Assembly (NCBI GenBank): GCA_035063885.1
Contig: JAPSFM010000008.1
Location: 1-64,000 of the forward strand
Origin: CAADGY01 sp900696665
GTDB taxonomy: Bacteria; Acidobacteriota; Terriglobia; Bryobacterales; Bryobacteraceae
DNA length: 64,000 nt
Direction of reading: 5' to 3'
The first letter of the stretch is position 1. Every line of letters begins with the position of its first letter. Shown here one piece after another: positions 33,907 to 43,283 of this stretch. Made by a program: the position numbers and the translations under genes. The notes under the pieces were generated by a model. That model was not told the DNA's origin and did not search any database. It worked only from the letters and a program-made list of their open reading frames with translations.

Positions 33907-34752
33907 ATGATGGTCCGCTTGCCCTCCGTGGTATTCTTATGCGCTTTGTTCCTGATGAACTGTTCCAGTCCGTTTTCTCAGGTCCGCCACAATCAATTGA
34001 CTTCCGAGGAACAGTCCGCCGGATGGCGTTTGCTCTTTGACGGTAAGACCCTGGCCGGGTGGGAAGATCCCACAGCCAAATCTCCCTCCGGTGACGCCTG
34101 GGTGGTCGAGGACGGATGTATCAAAGCAGTGGAGAAACCACGCATCCGCGAGGATCTCGTCACTACAGATCGATTCGGTAATTTCGAACTGGCATTCGAT
34201 TGGAAAATTTCTTCCGGAGGCAATAGCGGCGTCAAGTACCGGATACAGGATCGGGTGTGCCTCATAGAAGGCAAGCTGAACCCCGACGCTAAGAGATTTG
34301 AGGATACGGTGGATTACGAGCTACTGCATCGCACCTCGAGCAGAAGCGGCATTCCTCTAGGAGCAGGCTACGAAGAGTACGTCATCGCTTTCGAATATCA
34401 ACTTATCGATAACGACAAGCACCCTGATGCGCACCGCAATGCCGACCGTTCTGCCGGTTCGATCTACTCACTTGTTGCGCCAGTCAAGCCTGCGGTCCGC
34501 CCGGCTGGCGAATTCAACGAGTCGCGTATCATTCTGCGGGGGAACCACGTACAACATTGGCTGAACGGAGCCAAAATAGTAGACACTTCACTCGACTCGC
34601 CTGAAATCGCAAAACAACTTGCCGAGCGCTGGACCACTCAATCACCAGTCTACGAACTTCTTACAAAGCAGCCGAAGAAACAGACCTCCATCGCCTTACA
34701 ACACCACGTCGACGAAGTTTGGTTCCGCAACATCAGGATTCGGCCGCTCTGA
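33907..34752 (+). CDS. DUF1080 (3-keto-disaccharide hydrolase-like) lipoprotein
   Basis: The 281-residue protein starts with a hydrophobic signal ending LFLMNCSS, a possible but not ideal lipobox. The DUF1080 domain follows: GWRLLFDGKTLAGWED, AWVVEDGCIKAV, NFELAFDWKISSGGNSGVKYRI, YELLHR, and the C-terminal WFRNIRIRPL. The fold is a concanavalin-like β-sandwich found in secreted carbohydrate enzymes; some members hydrolyse 3-keto-glycosides. ATG 33907 was picked because it starts the signal peptide. It is divergent from the amidase gene. Confidence 0.88.
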   Translation: MMVRLPSVVFLCALFLMNCSSPFSQVRHNQLTSEEQSAGWRLLFDGKTLAGWEDPTAKSPSGDAWVVEDGCIKAVEKPRIREDLVTTDRFGNFELAFDWKISSGGNSGVKYRIQDRVCLIEGKLNPDAKRFEDTVDYELLHRTSSRSGIPLGAGYEEYVIAFEYQLIDNDKHPDAHRNADRSAGSIYSLVAPVKPAVRPAGEFNESRIILRGNHVQHWLNGAKIVDTSLDSPEIAKQLAERWTTQSPVYELLTKQPKKQTSIALQHHVDEVWFRNIRIRPL

Positions 34753-34836
34753 TAGAAGGAACGACACCGGACAGCGCTTCGAAGTCTGGATTCCACCAGA
34801 ACGGAAAACCGGGCAATACCGGCGAACAAAAATGCG

Positions 34837-35055
34837 CTAGCGTATCCTGCGTTCTTTTTGCGGCAGGCGGCCGGAGAGTGCGACTGCGGCGAACACGGTG
34901 CTGAGTGAAATCAAGGTTGCGGCCGAGCCAATCACCAGGTAATCCGTGGAACTGAGCGGCGCCGGTATCGCGAACATCAGAAGACCAGTTGTAGCCGCAA
35001 ACACAACTATGGCCAGCACGGCCATCGCCAAAATCCTGGTGAAACCCTGAGGCAC
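34837..35055 (-). CDS. Small membrane protein, unknown
   Basis: The 72-residue protein has two strong transmembrane helices (AMAVLAIVVFAATTGLLMFAIP and YLVIGSAATLISLSTVFAAVALSG) and a basic C terminus. It is not assigned to a family. It lies 16 bases after the flavin reductase in the same direction, so it may be co-transcribed, but no functional link is evident. Confidence 0.6.
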   Translation of the reverse strand: MPQGFTRILAMAVLAIVVFAATTGLLMFAIPAPLSSTDYLVIGSAATLISLSTVFAAVALSGRLPQKERRIR

Positions 35056-35071
35056 GAAACGATTGTACGAT

Positions 35072-35800
35072 TCAGTCGTACTTTTCGTAAATCACCCGCT
35101 GGCGCTCGAAGCCCAACTCCTTAAGCCGTCCGCGGATATCGTTCACCATCTCCTTCAGGCCGCAGATATAAACGTCGACATCGCGCCGCTCTTCCAGAGC
35201 TTCCAGCAGATGCTGTTGCACTCGCCCTACACGCCCCGCCCATTTTGGTTCCGGACGGGTCAAGGTGGGCCAGAAACGGAAATTCGGGTGAGTATTGCCG
35301 AGTGCCTCGAACTCTTCCCGGTAAAGTAGTGTCTCCTCGTAGCGGACGCCAAACAGGAGTGTATATTGATTCTCGGTGTCGGAAGGCACCTGCGACAGAA
35401 GAATGGAGCGAAACGGAGCAATCCCGGTGCCGGTGGCGATCATCACAGAGTCGCTCGCCGGCTGCCGCAAAGCGAAAGTGCCATACGGCCCTTTGGCCTC
35501 GACCTCATCGCCCGGTTCCAGATGAAACAGGTGTGGCGAAAACAGACCTTCCTTCACCCTGTTCAAGCAGAGATCGAAACGGTTGCCGTCGGGAGGAGAC
35601 GCAATCGAGTAAGCACGCGTCACCATCTTGCCGTCGAGCTGCTCCATGAACGAGAAAAACTGCCCGGGGGCAAACGTCAAGCGTTCGGTTTCCGGCACTT
35701 CAAACACGAAGTGCCGCACGTCGTACGCAAGGTCCCGGTACTCAATCAGTCTCGCTCTCAGCGTGAACCTCCCAAACTCAATTACCTCACTCGCCGCCAC
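35072..35800 (-). CDS. Ferredoxin-NADP+ reductase-like FAD oxidoreductase
   Basis: The 242-residue protein has an FAD-binding domain (RAYSIASPP with the RxYS motif, LEPGDEVEAKGPYG) and an NAD(P)-binding domain (IATGTGIAPFRSIL, VYICGLKEMV). It lacks extra 2Fe-2S or flavodoxin domains, so it is a bare FNR-type module. GTG 35800 is chosen because GGAG lies about seven bases upstream; it overlaps cbiX by 14 bases, implying coupling. A longer in-frame start at 35848 would overlap cbiX much more. Electron partner unknown; a siroheme or cobalamin link is possible because of cbiX. Confidence 0.88.
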   Translation of the reverse strand: MAASEVIEFGRFTLRARLIEYRDLAYDVRHFVFEVPETERLTFAPGQFFSFMEQLDGKMVTRAYSIASPPDGNRFDLCLNRVKEGLFSPHLFHLEPGDEVEAKGPYGTFALRQPASDSVMIATGTGIAPFRSILLSQVPSDTENQYTLLFGVRYEETLLYREEFEALGNTHPNFRFWPTLTRPEPKWAGRVGRVQQHLLEALEERRDVDVYICGLKEMVNDIRGRLKELGFERQRVIYEKYD

Positions 35801-36173
35801 GAAAGCTCTCCACAGCCTCTCGCGCACGATCAAGGAGTACGCGAACAAGCGCCGGGTGCCCGTCGAGCGGTGCAGTCACATAGATCTTGACACCGTTATA
35901 GATGCGGGAAATCCCGTCGACGATTCGCGGCAGATCCTCGTCGACATGCAACCCGGGCGTAAGAAAATACGGGATTACGGCGATGCGATTTGCCCCTTGT
36001 TTTACCAGAATGCCGATCGCTTTTGCAAGGTCAGGCGTACCCAGTTCCAAAAACGCCGCTTCGACCAATTCATAACTGCCTTCGCGCGCAAGCGCCGCCG
36101 CCGTTATGCGCACGGACTCATTGGCGGATTCGATACGCGATCCGTGCGCGAATACCACCAGTCCCGTTTTCAT
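35787..36173 (-). CDS. CbiX/SirB-type sirohydrochlorin chelatase (short form)
   Basis: The 128-residue single-domain protein shows the chelatase pattern: VVFAHGSR with the metal-binding His near residue 10, and AVIPYFLTPGLHVDEDLP with the second His near 78. Small CbiX proteins insert Co or Fe into sirohydrochlorin for cobalamin or siroheme synthesis and work as dimers. ATG 36173 is preferred over GTG 36191. No other tetrapyrrole branch genes adjoin, although hemL lies 17 kb away. Confidence 0.85.
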   Translation of the reverse strand: MKTGLVVFAHGSRIESANESVRITAAALAREGSYELVEAAFLELGTPDLAKAIGILVKQGANRIAVIPYFLTPGLHVDEDLPRIVDGISRIYNGVKIYVTAPLDGHPALVRVLLDRAREAVESFRGGE

Positions 36174-36211
36174 CCGCCCCTCTACCTGCACCCGTTAGTT
36201 CTATTTTCTCA

Positions 36212-37441
36212 TCAGATGACGTCGGCGAAAGTCTTGCGAAGCTTTTGAAACCAAACGAAGCCAAAGGCGCAAACGAGGACGGAAAGGAGCCATAGCTTCC
36301 ACGTCGACGCGAACGCCGGCGCCTGATTTTCCAGAAAGATAGCGCGGTAAGAGCGCACCAGGGTGTAAATCGGATTTTTCCCGAGTATGCCCATCGCACC
36401 GGCAGGGATTTGCGTTTCGGGATAGCAGATGGGAGTTAAAAAAAACCATAGGGTCAGCACGTAGCCCATAATCTGTCCCAGATCGCGCACAAAAACCCCG
36501 AGCGCCGAAAAGAACCATGCCGCCCCCAGAGTAAAAAGCACCTGTGGAATCAGGATTGCTGGAAACCAGCAGGCTGTCACTGGAATGCTCCCTCGCGTCA
36601 GAAGCACAAATCCGATGAAGATGAGCACCGCGAACGCTTCGGTGATTAAAGCGGCGAGCGTCTGAGTGACCGGAACGATATCGACCGGAAAGAGCAGCTT
36701 CTTGATGAAATTCCTGTGCTCCAGCATGGAAGCGGGCGCGCGTCCCACCGCTTCGGCGAAAGCCAGCCACGGCAACATGCCGGCCAGGAAATACAATGCG
36801 AATCCGGCGCTGCTCGGGTCATTCGCAAACCTGGCCTGCAATACCACGCCGAAGACAAAGAAGTAGGTGGCCATCAGCAATACCGGGTTCAGAACGGTCC
36901 AGAGGACATCGCCAAACGAACCCCGATAGCGAGCCTGAAGGTCCCGCTTCACCATAGAGGAAATCAGCGCCCGGTTGCCCCAAAGCACCGATACGAAGCG
37001 TTGCGCTATGCGGCGGAGCGAATCCGGCACGTTGAGCAACCTGAGTCTTCTCAGCGTCGTAATACGTGTGCGTTCGGGATAAACCCGCCCAAAATCATCC
37101 ACTCGCGCATCCACCACCAGCATCGGCAGGCCACGCGCAAAAAACCAGCCTGCTGGCGAACGAAGTGAGACATAAATGCGATATGTGCCGGGATAAGGCG
37201 GAATTTGCAGGCGAAACGCGAAGTCAGTGTATCCGCCCGGAGGGATATTCTCCTTGAGCGGAATCCATTCTCCTTCCTGAATGAACAGGCTGGATTCAGG
37301 ATCATAGACCTGCCAGCCGAGGGCCAGTCCATCGGACGGCTTCCATTGCTGAGCAGACTGGTTCTCCAGCCTGCAACTGAGGGCAATGACGCCTTCCTCC
37401 GCCGCTCCCTCAACCTTCAACGGCACGTATCCAGCGCTCAT
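36212..37441 (-). CDS. ABC-2 polysaccharide export permease with extra N-terminal β-sandwich domain
   Basis: The last about 260 residues of this 409-residue protein are a Wzm/TagG-type permease: VKRDLQARYRGSFGDVLWTVLNPVLLMATYFFVFG, six hydrophobic helices, and the NPIYTLVRSYRAIFL end. The first about 115 residues form a separate β-rich domain (CRLENQSAQQWKPSDGLALGW ... PPGGYTDFAFRLQIP) like Ig-type glycan-related modules. A Wzt-like ATPase normally partners Wzm; none is in the window. The ATG at 37441 overlaps the stop of the preceding glycosyltransferase gene and follows GGAGG, so the pair are coupled. Confidence 0.82.
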   Translation of the reverse strand: MSAGYVPLKVEGAAEEGVIALSCRLENQSAQQWKPSDGLALGWQVYDPESSLFIQEGEWIPLKENIPPGGYTDFAFRLQIPPYPGTYRIYVSLRSPAGWFFARGLPMLVVDARVDDFGRVYPERTRITTLRRLRLLNVPDSLRRIAQRFVSVLWGNRALISSMVKRDLQARYRGSFGDVLWTVLNPVLLMATYFFVFGVVLQARFANDPSSAGFALYFLAGMLPWLAFAEAVGRAPASMLEHRNFIKKLLFPVDIVPVTQTLAALITEAFAVLIFIGFVLLTRGSIPVTACWFPAILIPQVLFTLGAAWFFSALGVFVRDLGQIMGYVLTLWFFLTPICYPETQIPAGAMGILGKNPIYTLVRSYRAIFLENQAPAFASTWKLWLLSVLVCAFGFVWFQKLRKTFADVI

Positions 37442-39414
37442 CCGCCTCCACTGTACAGCCATTCCGGATAACGCTCGCGCACCGGACCCGATTTTCTTCC
37501 CACGGCATAGATACCGTCACCGCGCAGCTCACCAGGCAGGCTGTAGTACTCGAGCAGGCGCGACACCCACCCCAATTCGGGCCGCGGAGCATCCCGGAAT
37601 GGACCCGTTTCCAGGCGCTTGACTTCAAACCCGGCGTCTGTGAACAGCATGGAAATCTCACGCGGCGCATATTCGCGGTTATGTCTCGGATCGGGCTCTT
37701 CTCCCTCTTTGGGAAGTATGTATGCCTGGAAAAAGCCAGGATGATAGCCCGTCAGAGTAGCGGCAATGGCGCGCAGGGAACAAATGTTCGGCGTCGTCAG
37801 CACGAGATGCCCTCCGGTCTTCAGGATGCGGTTGATTTCCGACATCATGTGCATCGGATCCTCGAAGAGATGTTCAAGCAATTCGCAGCAAAGCACCGTA
37901 GAAAACGTCTCGTCGGGATAAGGAAAAGTATCCTTCTCAGCGTCGAAGAGGTCCAGGTCACACTCGAATTCTTCACCCTCGAGCGATATGGCCTTCCGGT
38001 GTTCCGTCATGCCCGCAGTTCCGTAGTAGCATCCGCGCACCTCCTCATAACCCAACCTCGTCTTCAGAGCGGGTGTGATTTGAAAGTACGCACCCATTTC
38101 CAGAACGGATTGGCCGGGCTCTCCCGGGGGCGTGATCTCGAGTGTCTTCAGCAGGCGCGCGCGATGGACCTCGAAGTATTCGCGGCTGCCCGATTCGCTA
38201 GACCAGCCAAGCAGATACTCCGGCTCCACGGACACGGAAGCGGCAGACGGTTTGCCGTCCTCGTGTGCCTCGGGCGTCTTTTCGTCCTGCCAGGATGTTC
38301 CTTTGGTGACCGCCTTCAGGAACGAAGTGTAACGCGAGGACACCAAGTCCCAATTGCACTCGCGCTCCACCCATGTCCGTGCCTTCGCACCAAGGTGAGC
38401 GGCGAGATCGGGCCGTGACACCAGAAGGTTGAGGTACTCGAAGATCACATCCTCCTCGGTGGCGTCCACGGGAACGTGCAGACATATCTCGGCTGGAAAT
38501 TCACGAAACGTACCGATGCCAGAGATCAATACTGCTTTTCCCAGCCCAAGGGCACGCAACAACGTGCCGGACGTTTCTCCAACCGTCGGATATCGGAGAT
38601 TCAATACGATGTCGCACGCACCGAGGCAACCCGAGAAATCGTCCATCTCCAGTCGGCCCAGCACGCGAACGGCGCCGCTAAGCCCCAGGCTGGTAATCAA
38701 CGGCTGGAGCGGCAGATCCGGATGCGGCTCGCCCACCAGTATCATTCTGGCGTGGGGTTGAACGCGCCGCAGTCTGCGGAATGCACGCAGAGATTCCGGA
38801 ATGCGTTTATACGGCTTGAGATGTCCAAATACGCCGATCAGCGGCGTGGAGTGATCGATACCCAACCGGACGCGATAACCCATCCGGTCTGTCTCGAGCA
38901 ACCATGCTCCATGAGGTATGACAGCAACCGGTCCCGTGAAGCCGGCTGCGCGCATGGATGCTTCCACCGTGTGGCTATGTGCGACCAGTGCCTTGGCGGA
39001 ACCGAGGAGCCGCCGCAACATGGGTACGCCGTCATAATCGGGACCCGCTTCGAGCGCCTGAACACGCCGGCCATATTCCACCGCCTGCGCGCCTCCATTG
39101 AGTTCAAGCTCACTGAGATAACTATCCCAATCGCCGCGCCGGATTGTCATTTCGGCTACAAGATGATGCAGGTTCGCTTCATGCATCACCACGACTCCCG
39201 GATACTTTAAAGCAGCATCATAGACGAAGGCGTGATCCGGGTTGTTCCCGACCTGGTAAAGAATCGCGTCGTAGCCTTCAGGGGAAAAATCCTGTGGCTC
39301 AGAATCGAAAACATCCACATGCATGGAGTGCCGGAGGCGTTCGAGAAGGGCCGCGGAGTAATCGGCGATCCCGCTTCTCGACGGCGGGAGCGGCGAGAAA
39401 AACGCCAGATGCAT
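37438..39414 (-). CDS. Fused GT4 glycosyltransferase and SAM-dependent methyltransferase
   Basis: The 658-residue protein has an N-terminal GT-B glycosyltransferase (residues 1 to about 380): HLAFFSPLPPSRSGIADYS, VIPHGAW, GVFGHLKPYKRIPESLRAFR and the nucleotide-binding GETSGTLLRALGLGKAVL. From about 410 a methyltransferase domain follows, with VLEMGAYFQITPALK, PYPDETFSTVLCCELLEHL and INRILKTGGHLVLTTPN. The two activities could extend and methylate (cap) a surface glycan that the adjoining permease exports. It overlaps that permease by four bases and is adjacent to the DUF3108 gene. Confidence 0.88.
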   Translation of the reverse strand: MHLAFFSPLPPSRSGIADYSAALLERLRHSMHVDVFDSEPQDFSPEGYDAILYQVGNNPDHAFVYDAALKYPGVVVMHEANLHHLVAEMTIRRGDWDSYLSELELNGGAQAVEYGRRVQALEAGPDYDGVPMLRRLLGSAKALVAHSHTVEASMRAAGFTGPVAVIPHGAWLLETDRMGYRVRLGIDHSTPLIGVFGHLKPYKRIPESLRAFRRLRRVQPHARMILVGEPHPDLPLQPLITSLGLSGAVRVLGRLEMDDFSGCLGACDIVLNLRYPTVGETSGTLLRALGLGKAVLISGIGTFREFPAEICLHVPVDATEEDVIFEYLNLLVSRPDLAAHLGAKARTWVERECNWDLVSSRYTSFLKAVTKGTSWQDEKTPEAHEDGKPSAASVSVEPEYLLGWSSESGSREYFEVHRARLLKTLEITPPGEPGQSVLEMGAYFQITPALKTRLGYEEVRGCYYGTAGMTEHRKAISLEGEEFECDLDLFDAEKDTFPYPDETFSTVLCCELLEHLFEDPMHMMSEINRILKTGGHLVLTTPNICSLRAIAATLTGYHPGFFQAYILPKEGEEPDPRHNREYAPREISMLFTDAGFEVKRLETGPFRDAPRPELGWVSRLLEYYSLPGELRGDGIYAVGRKSGPVRERYPEWLYSGGG

Positions 39415-40104
39415 CTACTGAACCAGTTCCATCGAAAACGTGCCTAGCGCCAACGGAAGGCTGACAAGCAACGGCGTACGCGACGCATCGCGAGCGACTA
39501 CGATCTCGAAGCGGTTCTCCGAAGCGGCGCCTTTCACAATGCCCTTGAGCCTGTCAGCCTGCACCATGGAATCGCCCAATTGCATACTACGTGTGCCGCT
39601 ATACTCCAGCCGCAACTGGTAGGGCGCTCCAAAAAATACAGTCTGGGGGGGCGGCAACCGGCCTTGCCTCAATTCCGAACGCAAATAGTGGAGAAAGGTA
39701 AGAGCATCCTTTGCACATGCGGGGAGCGGCAGTTCCGATTTTCCGCCCTTTTCGGTGGCTCGTGTCGCAACTCTCGCCCGCTGGTTAAAATCGGTTCGCT
39801 CCCGCGTCTTTCTTGTCCCGTGAGACAGATGTTTCTCCAGGCTGGCGGAACAGAATTCCGATGTGGCCGTGGAGCGAATCTCATCGCGCACGGCAAACCC
39901 CGGGACAGCGGCGTCAATGTTGAACTCAAACGAAAGCAGGTTCTTTCCTTTTTCGGAGACAGAAGACGCAGTTATCTTTGCCTCGCCCAGACTGAGTCCA
40001 CTGGGCCAGTTGATGTTGTATTGGAGCACCTCAGTCCCCGGTTCCGCGGGTTTTTGTTCGGGGGCGGCAAGGAGCCATAGAGAAAGGAGTGCAAGCTCAA
40101 TCAT
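39415..40104 (-). CDS. DUF3108 exported protein
   Basis: The 229-residue protein has a signal peptide (MIELALLSLWLLAAPEQ) and the DUF3108 β-barrel pattern: VLQYNINWPSGLSLGEAKI, CAKDALTFLHYLRSELRQG and a final FSMELVQ strand. DUF3108 proteins are periplasmic with unknown function. Its ATG lies eight bases inside the end of the glycosyltransferase upstream, and its stop abuts the next start, so it is part of the surface-glycan block. Confidence 0.8.
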   Translation of the reverse strand: MIELALLSLWLLAAPEQKPAEPGTEVLQYNINWPSGLSLGEAKITASSVSEKGKNLLSFEFNIDAAVPGFAVRDEIRSTATSEFCSASLEKHLSHGTRKTRERTDFNQRARVATRATEKGGKSELPLPACAKDALTFLHYLRSELRQGRLPPPQTVFFGAPYQLRLEYSGTRSMQLGDSMVQADRLKGIVKGAASENRFEIVVARDASRTPLLVSLPLALGTFSMELVQ

Positions 40105-41257
40105 GAATCGTTACGGGGACGGATTTGGCGCGTCCTGCGTGTTCGCGCATCGACTGTCCAGCCACATCGTAGTAAACATCAAGCGTCTGGCACGCCGCCC
40201 GGTCCCAACTGAACAGAGAAGCACGCTGCAGGCCAAGCCGCTCGAGGCGGCCTCGCAGTCCTGCATCGAGCAGCACGTCACGCATGGCTCGAACCATCTC
40301 TTCCGCCGACCGCGGATCAAAGAGAATGGCCGCTGAATCCGCGACTTCCGGCATGGCCGACGTGCCGGAACAAGCCACCGCGCGTCCGCAGGCCATCGCT
40401 TCCAGGATCGGCAACCCAAAACCTTCGTAGAATGACGGAAACACGAACAGGTCGCAGCCGCCGTAAATCTGCAGCAACTCTTCGTCGTTCACCCATCCGG
40501 TAAAAACAATACGGTTGGCCAGGCCAGAGCGCCGGGCCGCCTCGAGAACCTGTGGCGCATGCCACGTCTGTTTTCCTACCAGGACCAGCGAATGCTGAAT
40601 TTCCGGATGGTTGCGAACAAGCTGCTCATAGGCCCGGATAAGGCCGGCGTGGTTTTTGCGCGGCTGCAGGTCGCCCACTGTCAGGATGTAAGGAGTCTGG
40701 ATTCCGAACCGCTGGCGCACCCATTCAGCTGCATTGCGGCGCGAAATGGGACGGAACGACGAGGATACTGCATTCGGAATTACTTCGATCTTCTCCGGTG
40801 TAATCGCATAGCAACGGGCAATCTCCCGGCGCGAGAAATCGCTCGGCGTCAACACGCGCGCCGCGGAACACACGGTGCGGCGTACCGTCAGCCGCAGTTG
40901 CAAAGCGCGGGTGCGGGTGAAAAACTCGGGGTGTTCAACAAAGCTGACGTCATGCACGCTGACGATTATCGGCGCGGGACATCGGAGCGGAGCGGTATAT
41001 TGCACGTGCACCAGCGCCGGATGGTCCTCGCGCAGTTTCCGCGAGAGATCCACCCCAAGGCGAACGAATGGATTGTTCGATACCTGCCTGGTCCGAATCG
41101 GCACGGGTATTTCACGAGCCGCGTCTTTCATCGAAACGTACGCTATAAACTCCGCGCCGGCGCCAAAACGCGCGAAGCCCTTCAGCAGGTTCCGGATATA
41201 GACTTCGTTGCCGGTAAGATGCCGGCCCATCGCGTGAGCGTCAACGGAAAAGCGCAT
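40097..41257 (-). CDS. GT4 family glycosyltransferase
   Basis: The 386-residue cytoplasmic enzyme has the GT-B pattern: MRFSVDAHAMGRHLTGNEVY, VSVHDVSFVEHPEF, VLTPSDFSRREI, TVGDLQPRKNHAGLIRAYEQL, and FVFPSFYEGFGLPILEAMACG with the donor-binding Glu residues. It resembles mannosyltransferase-type GT4 proteins; donor and acceptor cannot be assigned. ATG 41257 is preceded by GGAGAG, better than the frame start ten codons upstream. It starts the glycan block of four overlapping genes. Confidence 0.92.
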   Translation of the reverse strand: MRFSVDAHAMGRHLTGNEVYIRNLLKGFARFGAGAEFIAYVSMKDAAREIPVPIRTRQVSNNPFVRLGVDLSRKLREDHPALVHVQYTAPLRCPAPIIVSVHDVSFVEHPEFFTRTRALQLRLTVRRTVCSAARVLTPSDFSRREIARCYAITPEKIEVIPNAVSSSFRPISRRNAAEWVRQRFGIQTPYILTVGDLQPRKNHAGLIRAYEQLVRNHPEIQHSLVLVGKQTWHAPQVLEAARRSGLANRIVFTGWVNDEELLQIYGGCDLFVFPSFYEGFGLPILEAMACGRAVACSGTSAMPEVADSAAILFDPRSAEEMVRAMRDVLLDAGLRGRLERLGLQRASLFSWDRAACQTLDVYYDVAGQSMREHAGRAKSVPVTIHD

Positions 41258-41362
41258 GCGCGTCTCTCCAGTATAGATGCTGGCCACCGGCCGCGCTCAT
41301 CATTACAGAGCGAAGCAGCAATCTGTTGCGCAGATTTTTACCGTGTTAAACTCTGAACCGCC

Positions 41363-42589
41363 CTAACGTGGCGTGATCAGACCACCGAGTTTGTCATATT
41401 CCCCGCTTATCTCGCGTGGGAAGCGTGTAGAATATGCCTCCAGATACTTCAAACCGGCGCCGGTATTGTAGATTACAACGGTTTCGTCCGGCCGCAGAAA
41501 TCCGGAGGCCAGGAGTTTAGCCGTCGCTGCAACACACCCCGCTCCTTCGGGCGCGACAAACAGGCCCTCATCAGACGCGAGTTGCATGCCTGCATCCAGC
41601 ATCTCTTCATCAGTGACGGCTACTGCCGTCCCGCCACTCTCCCGTATGGCCCGGAGGATGAGAAAATCCCCGAGGGCCTTGGGAACTCTGAGACCGCTTG
41701 CCACGGTTCTCGCATTTTCCCAGAACGTTGAGCGCTCTTCGCCGCGTTCGAATGCGCGGACGATGGGTTGGCATCCTGCCGCCTGTACGGCAATCATTTT
41801 GGGACGCTTGCCGGCGATCCAGGTCAACGCCTCAAGTTCCTGGAATGCTTTCCACATGCCGATCAGTCCGACACCCCCGCCAGCCGGATAGAGGATGGCA
41901 TCGGGCAGACGCCAGCGGAACTGCTCAGCCAGTTCGTATCCCATCGTCTTCTTGCCCTCCAGACGATAGGGTTCCTTGAGTGTGCTGACGTCGAACCAGC
42001 CTTCCGCGTCTTTGCGCTCGGAGACGACGCGTGCGCAATCGCCGATGAGTCCGTCGACCAAAGTAACGTTCGCACCCGAAACCTTACATTCGATGTAGTT
42101 GGATTGCGGAACATCGGCCGGCATAAAAATGTGCGCTTCGAGGCCCGCGGCGGCGCAATAGGCAGCCATCGCGCTCGCGGCGTTGCCCGCCGACGGAATC
42201 GCCAGCTTGCGAATCCCGAGTTCGACGGCCATGGACACGGCGCACGACAGGCCTCGCGCCTTGAAAGAGCCGGTCGGATTCAGCCCTTCATCTTTTACCC
42301 AGAGGTTCGTGGCGCCCAGGCGTTTCCCGAGCCGCTCCGCCTTTACCAGCGGCGTCATCCCCTCGCCCAGCGATACGATTGCGCGCGGCTTGCTGACAGG
42401 CAGAACCGGGGCATATCGCCACATGCTGGAAGGACCATTTTGTATCCAGTCGCGGCTCCAACTCTGCCGTGTTTTCTCCAAATCGTAGCGCGCCAGCAGA
42501 GGCCCTCCACAGGCGCACAGGTTCCGGGGGGCGCCGGACTCGTATTCTTTCCTGCACGCGCTGCATTCGAGCTTCGTCAATGTAGTCAT
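41363..42589 (-). CDS. thrC: Threonine synthase
   Basis: The 408-residue PLP enzyme converts O-phosphohomoserine to threonine. An N-terminal zinc-ribbon-like segment (ECSACRKEYE...CACGG, four Cys) is typical of one thrC branch. The PLP Lys is in NPTGSFKARG near residue 110, SAGNAASAMAAY near 135, and the glycine-rich YPAGGGVGLIGMWKAF binds phosphate. Threonine is not needed for the citramalate route to isoleucine, so this gene serves threonine itself. It is 105 bases upstream of the glycosyltransferase block. Confidence 0.95.
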   Translation of the reverse strand: MTTLTKLECSACRKEYESGAPRNLCACGGPLLARYDLEKTRQSWSRDWIQNGPSSMWRYAPVLPVSKPRAIVSLGEGMTPLVKAERLGKRLGATNLWVKDEGLNPTGSFKARGLSCAVSMAVELGIRKLAIPSAGNAASAMAAYCAAAGLEAHIFMPADVPQSNYIECKVSGANVTLVDGLIGDCARVVSERKDAEGWFDVSTLKEPYRLEGKKTMGYELAEQFRWRLPDAILYPAGGGVGLIGMWKAFQELEALTWIAGKRPKMIAVQAAGCQPIVRAFERGEERSTFWENARTVASGLRVPKALGDFLILRAIRESGGTAVAVTDEEMLDAGMQLASDEGLFVAPEGAGCVAATAKLLASGFLRPDETVVIYNTGAGLKYLEAYSTRFPREISGEYDKLGGLITPR

Positions 42590-42632
42590 AGGACGTTGTT
42601 CGACTTATGATAACGGCAGGGGTCGAATCCCG

Positions 42633-43277
42633 GTGATTCGAGCAGTCATTTTACTTATTGCCGCCGCCGTGGGCGCGTCAGCGGGCGAGTACGCCGTTCT
42701 CGCGAACGGTTTCCGCCTCCGCGTGGACACTCACGAAAAAGTGGACGGCCTCGTGCGGCTCCACACCTCCGGGGGCACCATCGAGTTGCCGCCGGCGCAG
42801 GTCAGTCACTTCGAACAGGAGGAGATTATTCCAGAAGCGCCACCGCCCAGTCCCTCCTCGGAGGACACTTCCATTAAACCTGCCACCTCGCCCCGGGAGC
42901 TAGTGGAGGAAGCCGCGAAGAAGTGGGGACTCCCTCCCGAATTGCTCCATAGCGTAGCCGCGGCAGAATCGAATTACCGCGTGGATGCAGTCTCGCCGAA
43001 GGGGGCCGTCGGCGTTATGCAGTTGATGCCCGCCACCGCGGCCGCTCTTTCGGCAGACCCCTACGATCCGGCACAGAATATCGATGCAGGCGCCCGCTAC
43101 CTGCGTGAGATGTTGATCCGTTACAACCACGGGCTATGGAGCGCCTTGGCGGCATACAACGCAGGCCCGGGCGCGGTAGACCGCTACAACGGGGTGCCCC
43201 CCTACCGCGAAACCCGTACCTACGTCAACAAGGTTTATAGGGATTATCAGAAGCGTGCCGGAAGCAAAGCGTTCTGA
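42633..43277 (+). CDS. Secreted lytic transglycosylase (SLT domain)
   Basis: The 214-residue protein has a signal peptide (VILLIAAAVGASAG) and a short β-rich region (30-60). A Pro/Ser linker leads to a C-terminal SLT domain with the catalytic Glu in LLHSVAAAESNYR and the GAVGVMQLMPATA, YDPAQNIDAGARYL and ALAAYNAGPGAV motifs. It cleaves peptidoglycan to 1,6-anhydroMurNAc products in the periplasm. GTG 42633 starts the signal peptide. It converges on OsmC with a six-base gap. Confidence 0.94.
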   Translation: MIRAVILLIAAAVGASAGEYAVLANGFRLRVDTHEKVDGLVRLHTSGGTIELPPAQVSHFEQEEIIPEAPPPSPSSEDTSIKPATSPRELVEEAAKKWGLPPELLHSVAAAESNYRVDAVSPKGAVGVMQLMPATAAALSADPYDPAQNIDAGARYLREMLIRYNHGLWSALAAYNAGPGAVDRYNGVPPYRETRTYVNKVYRDYQKRAGSKAF

Positions 43278-43283
43278 GTCCCT

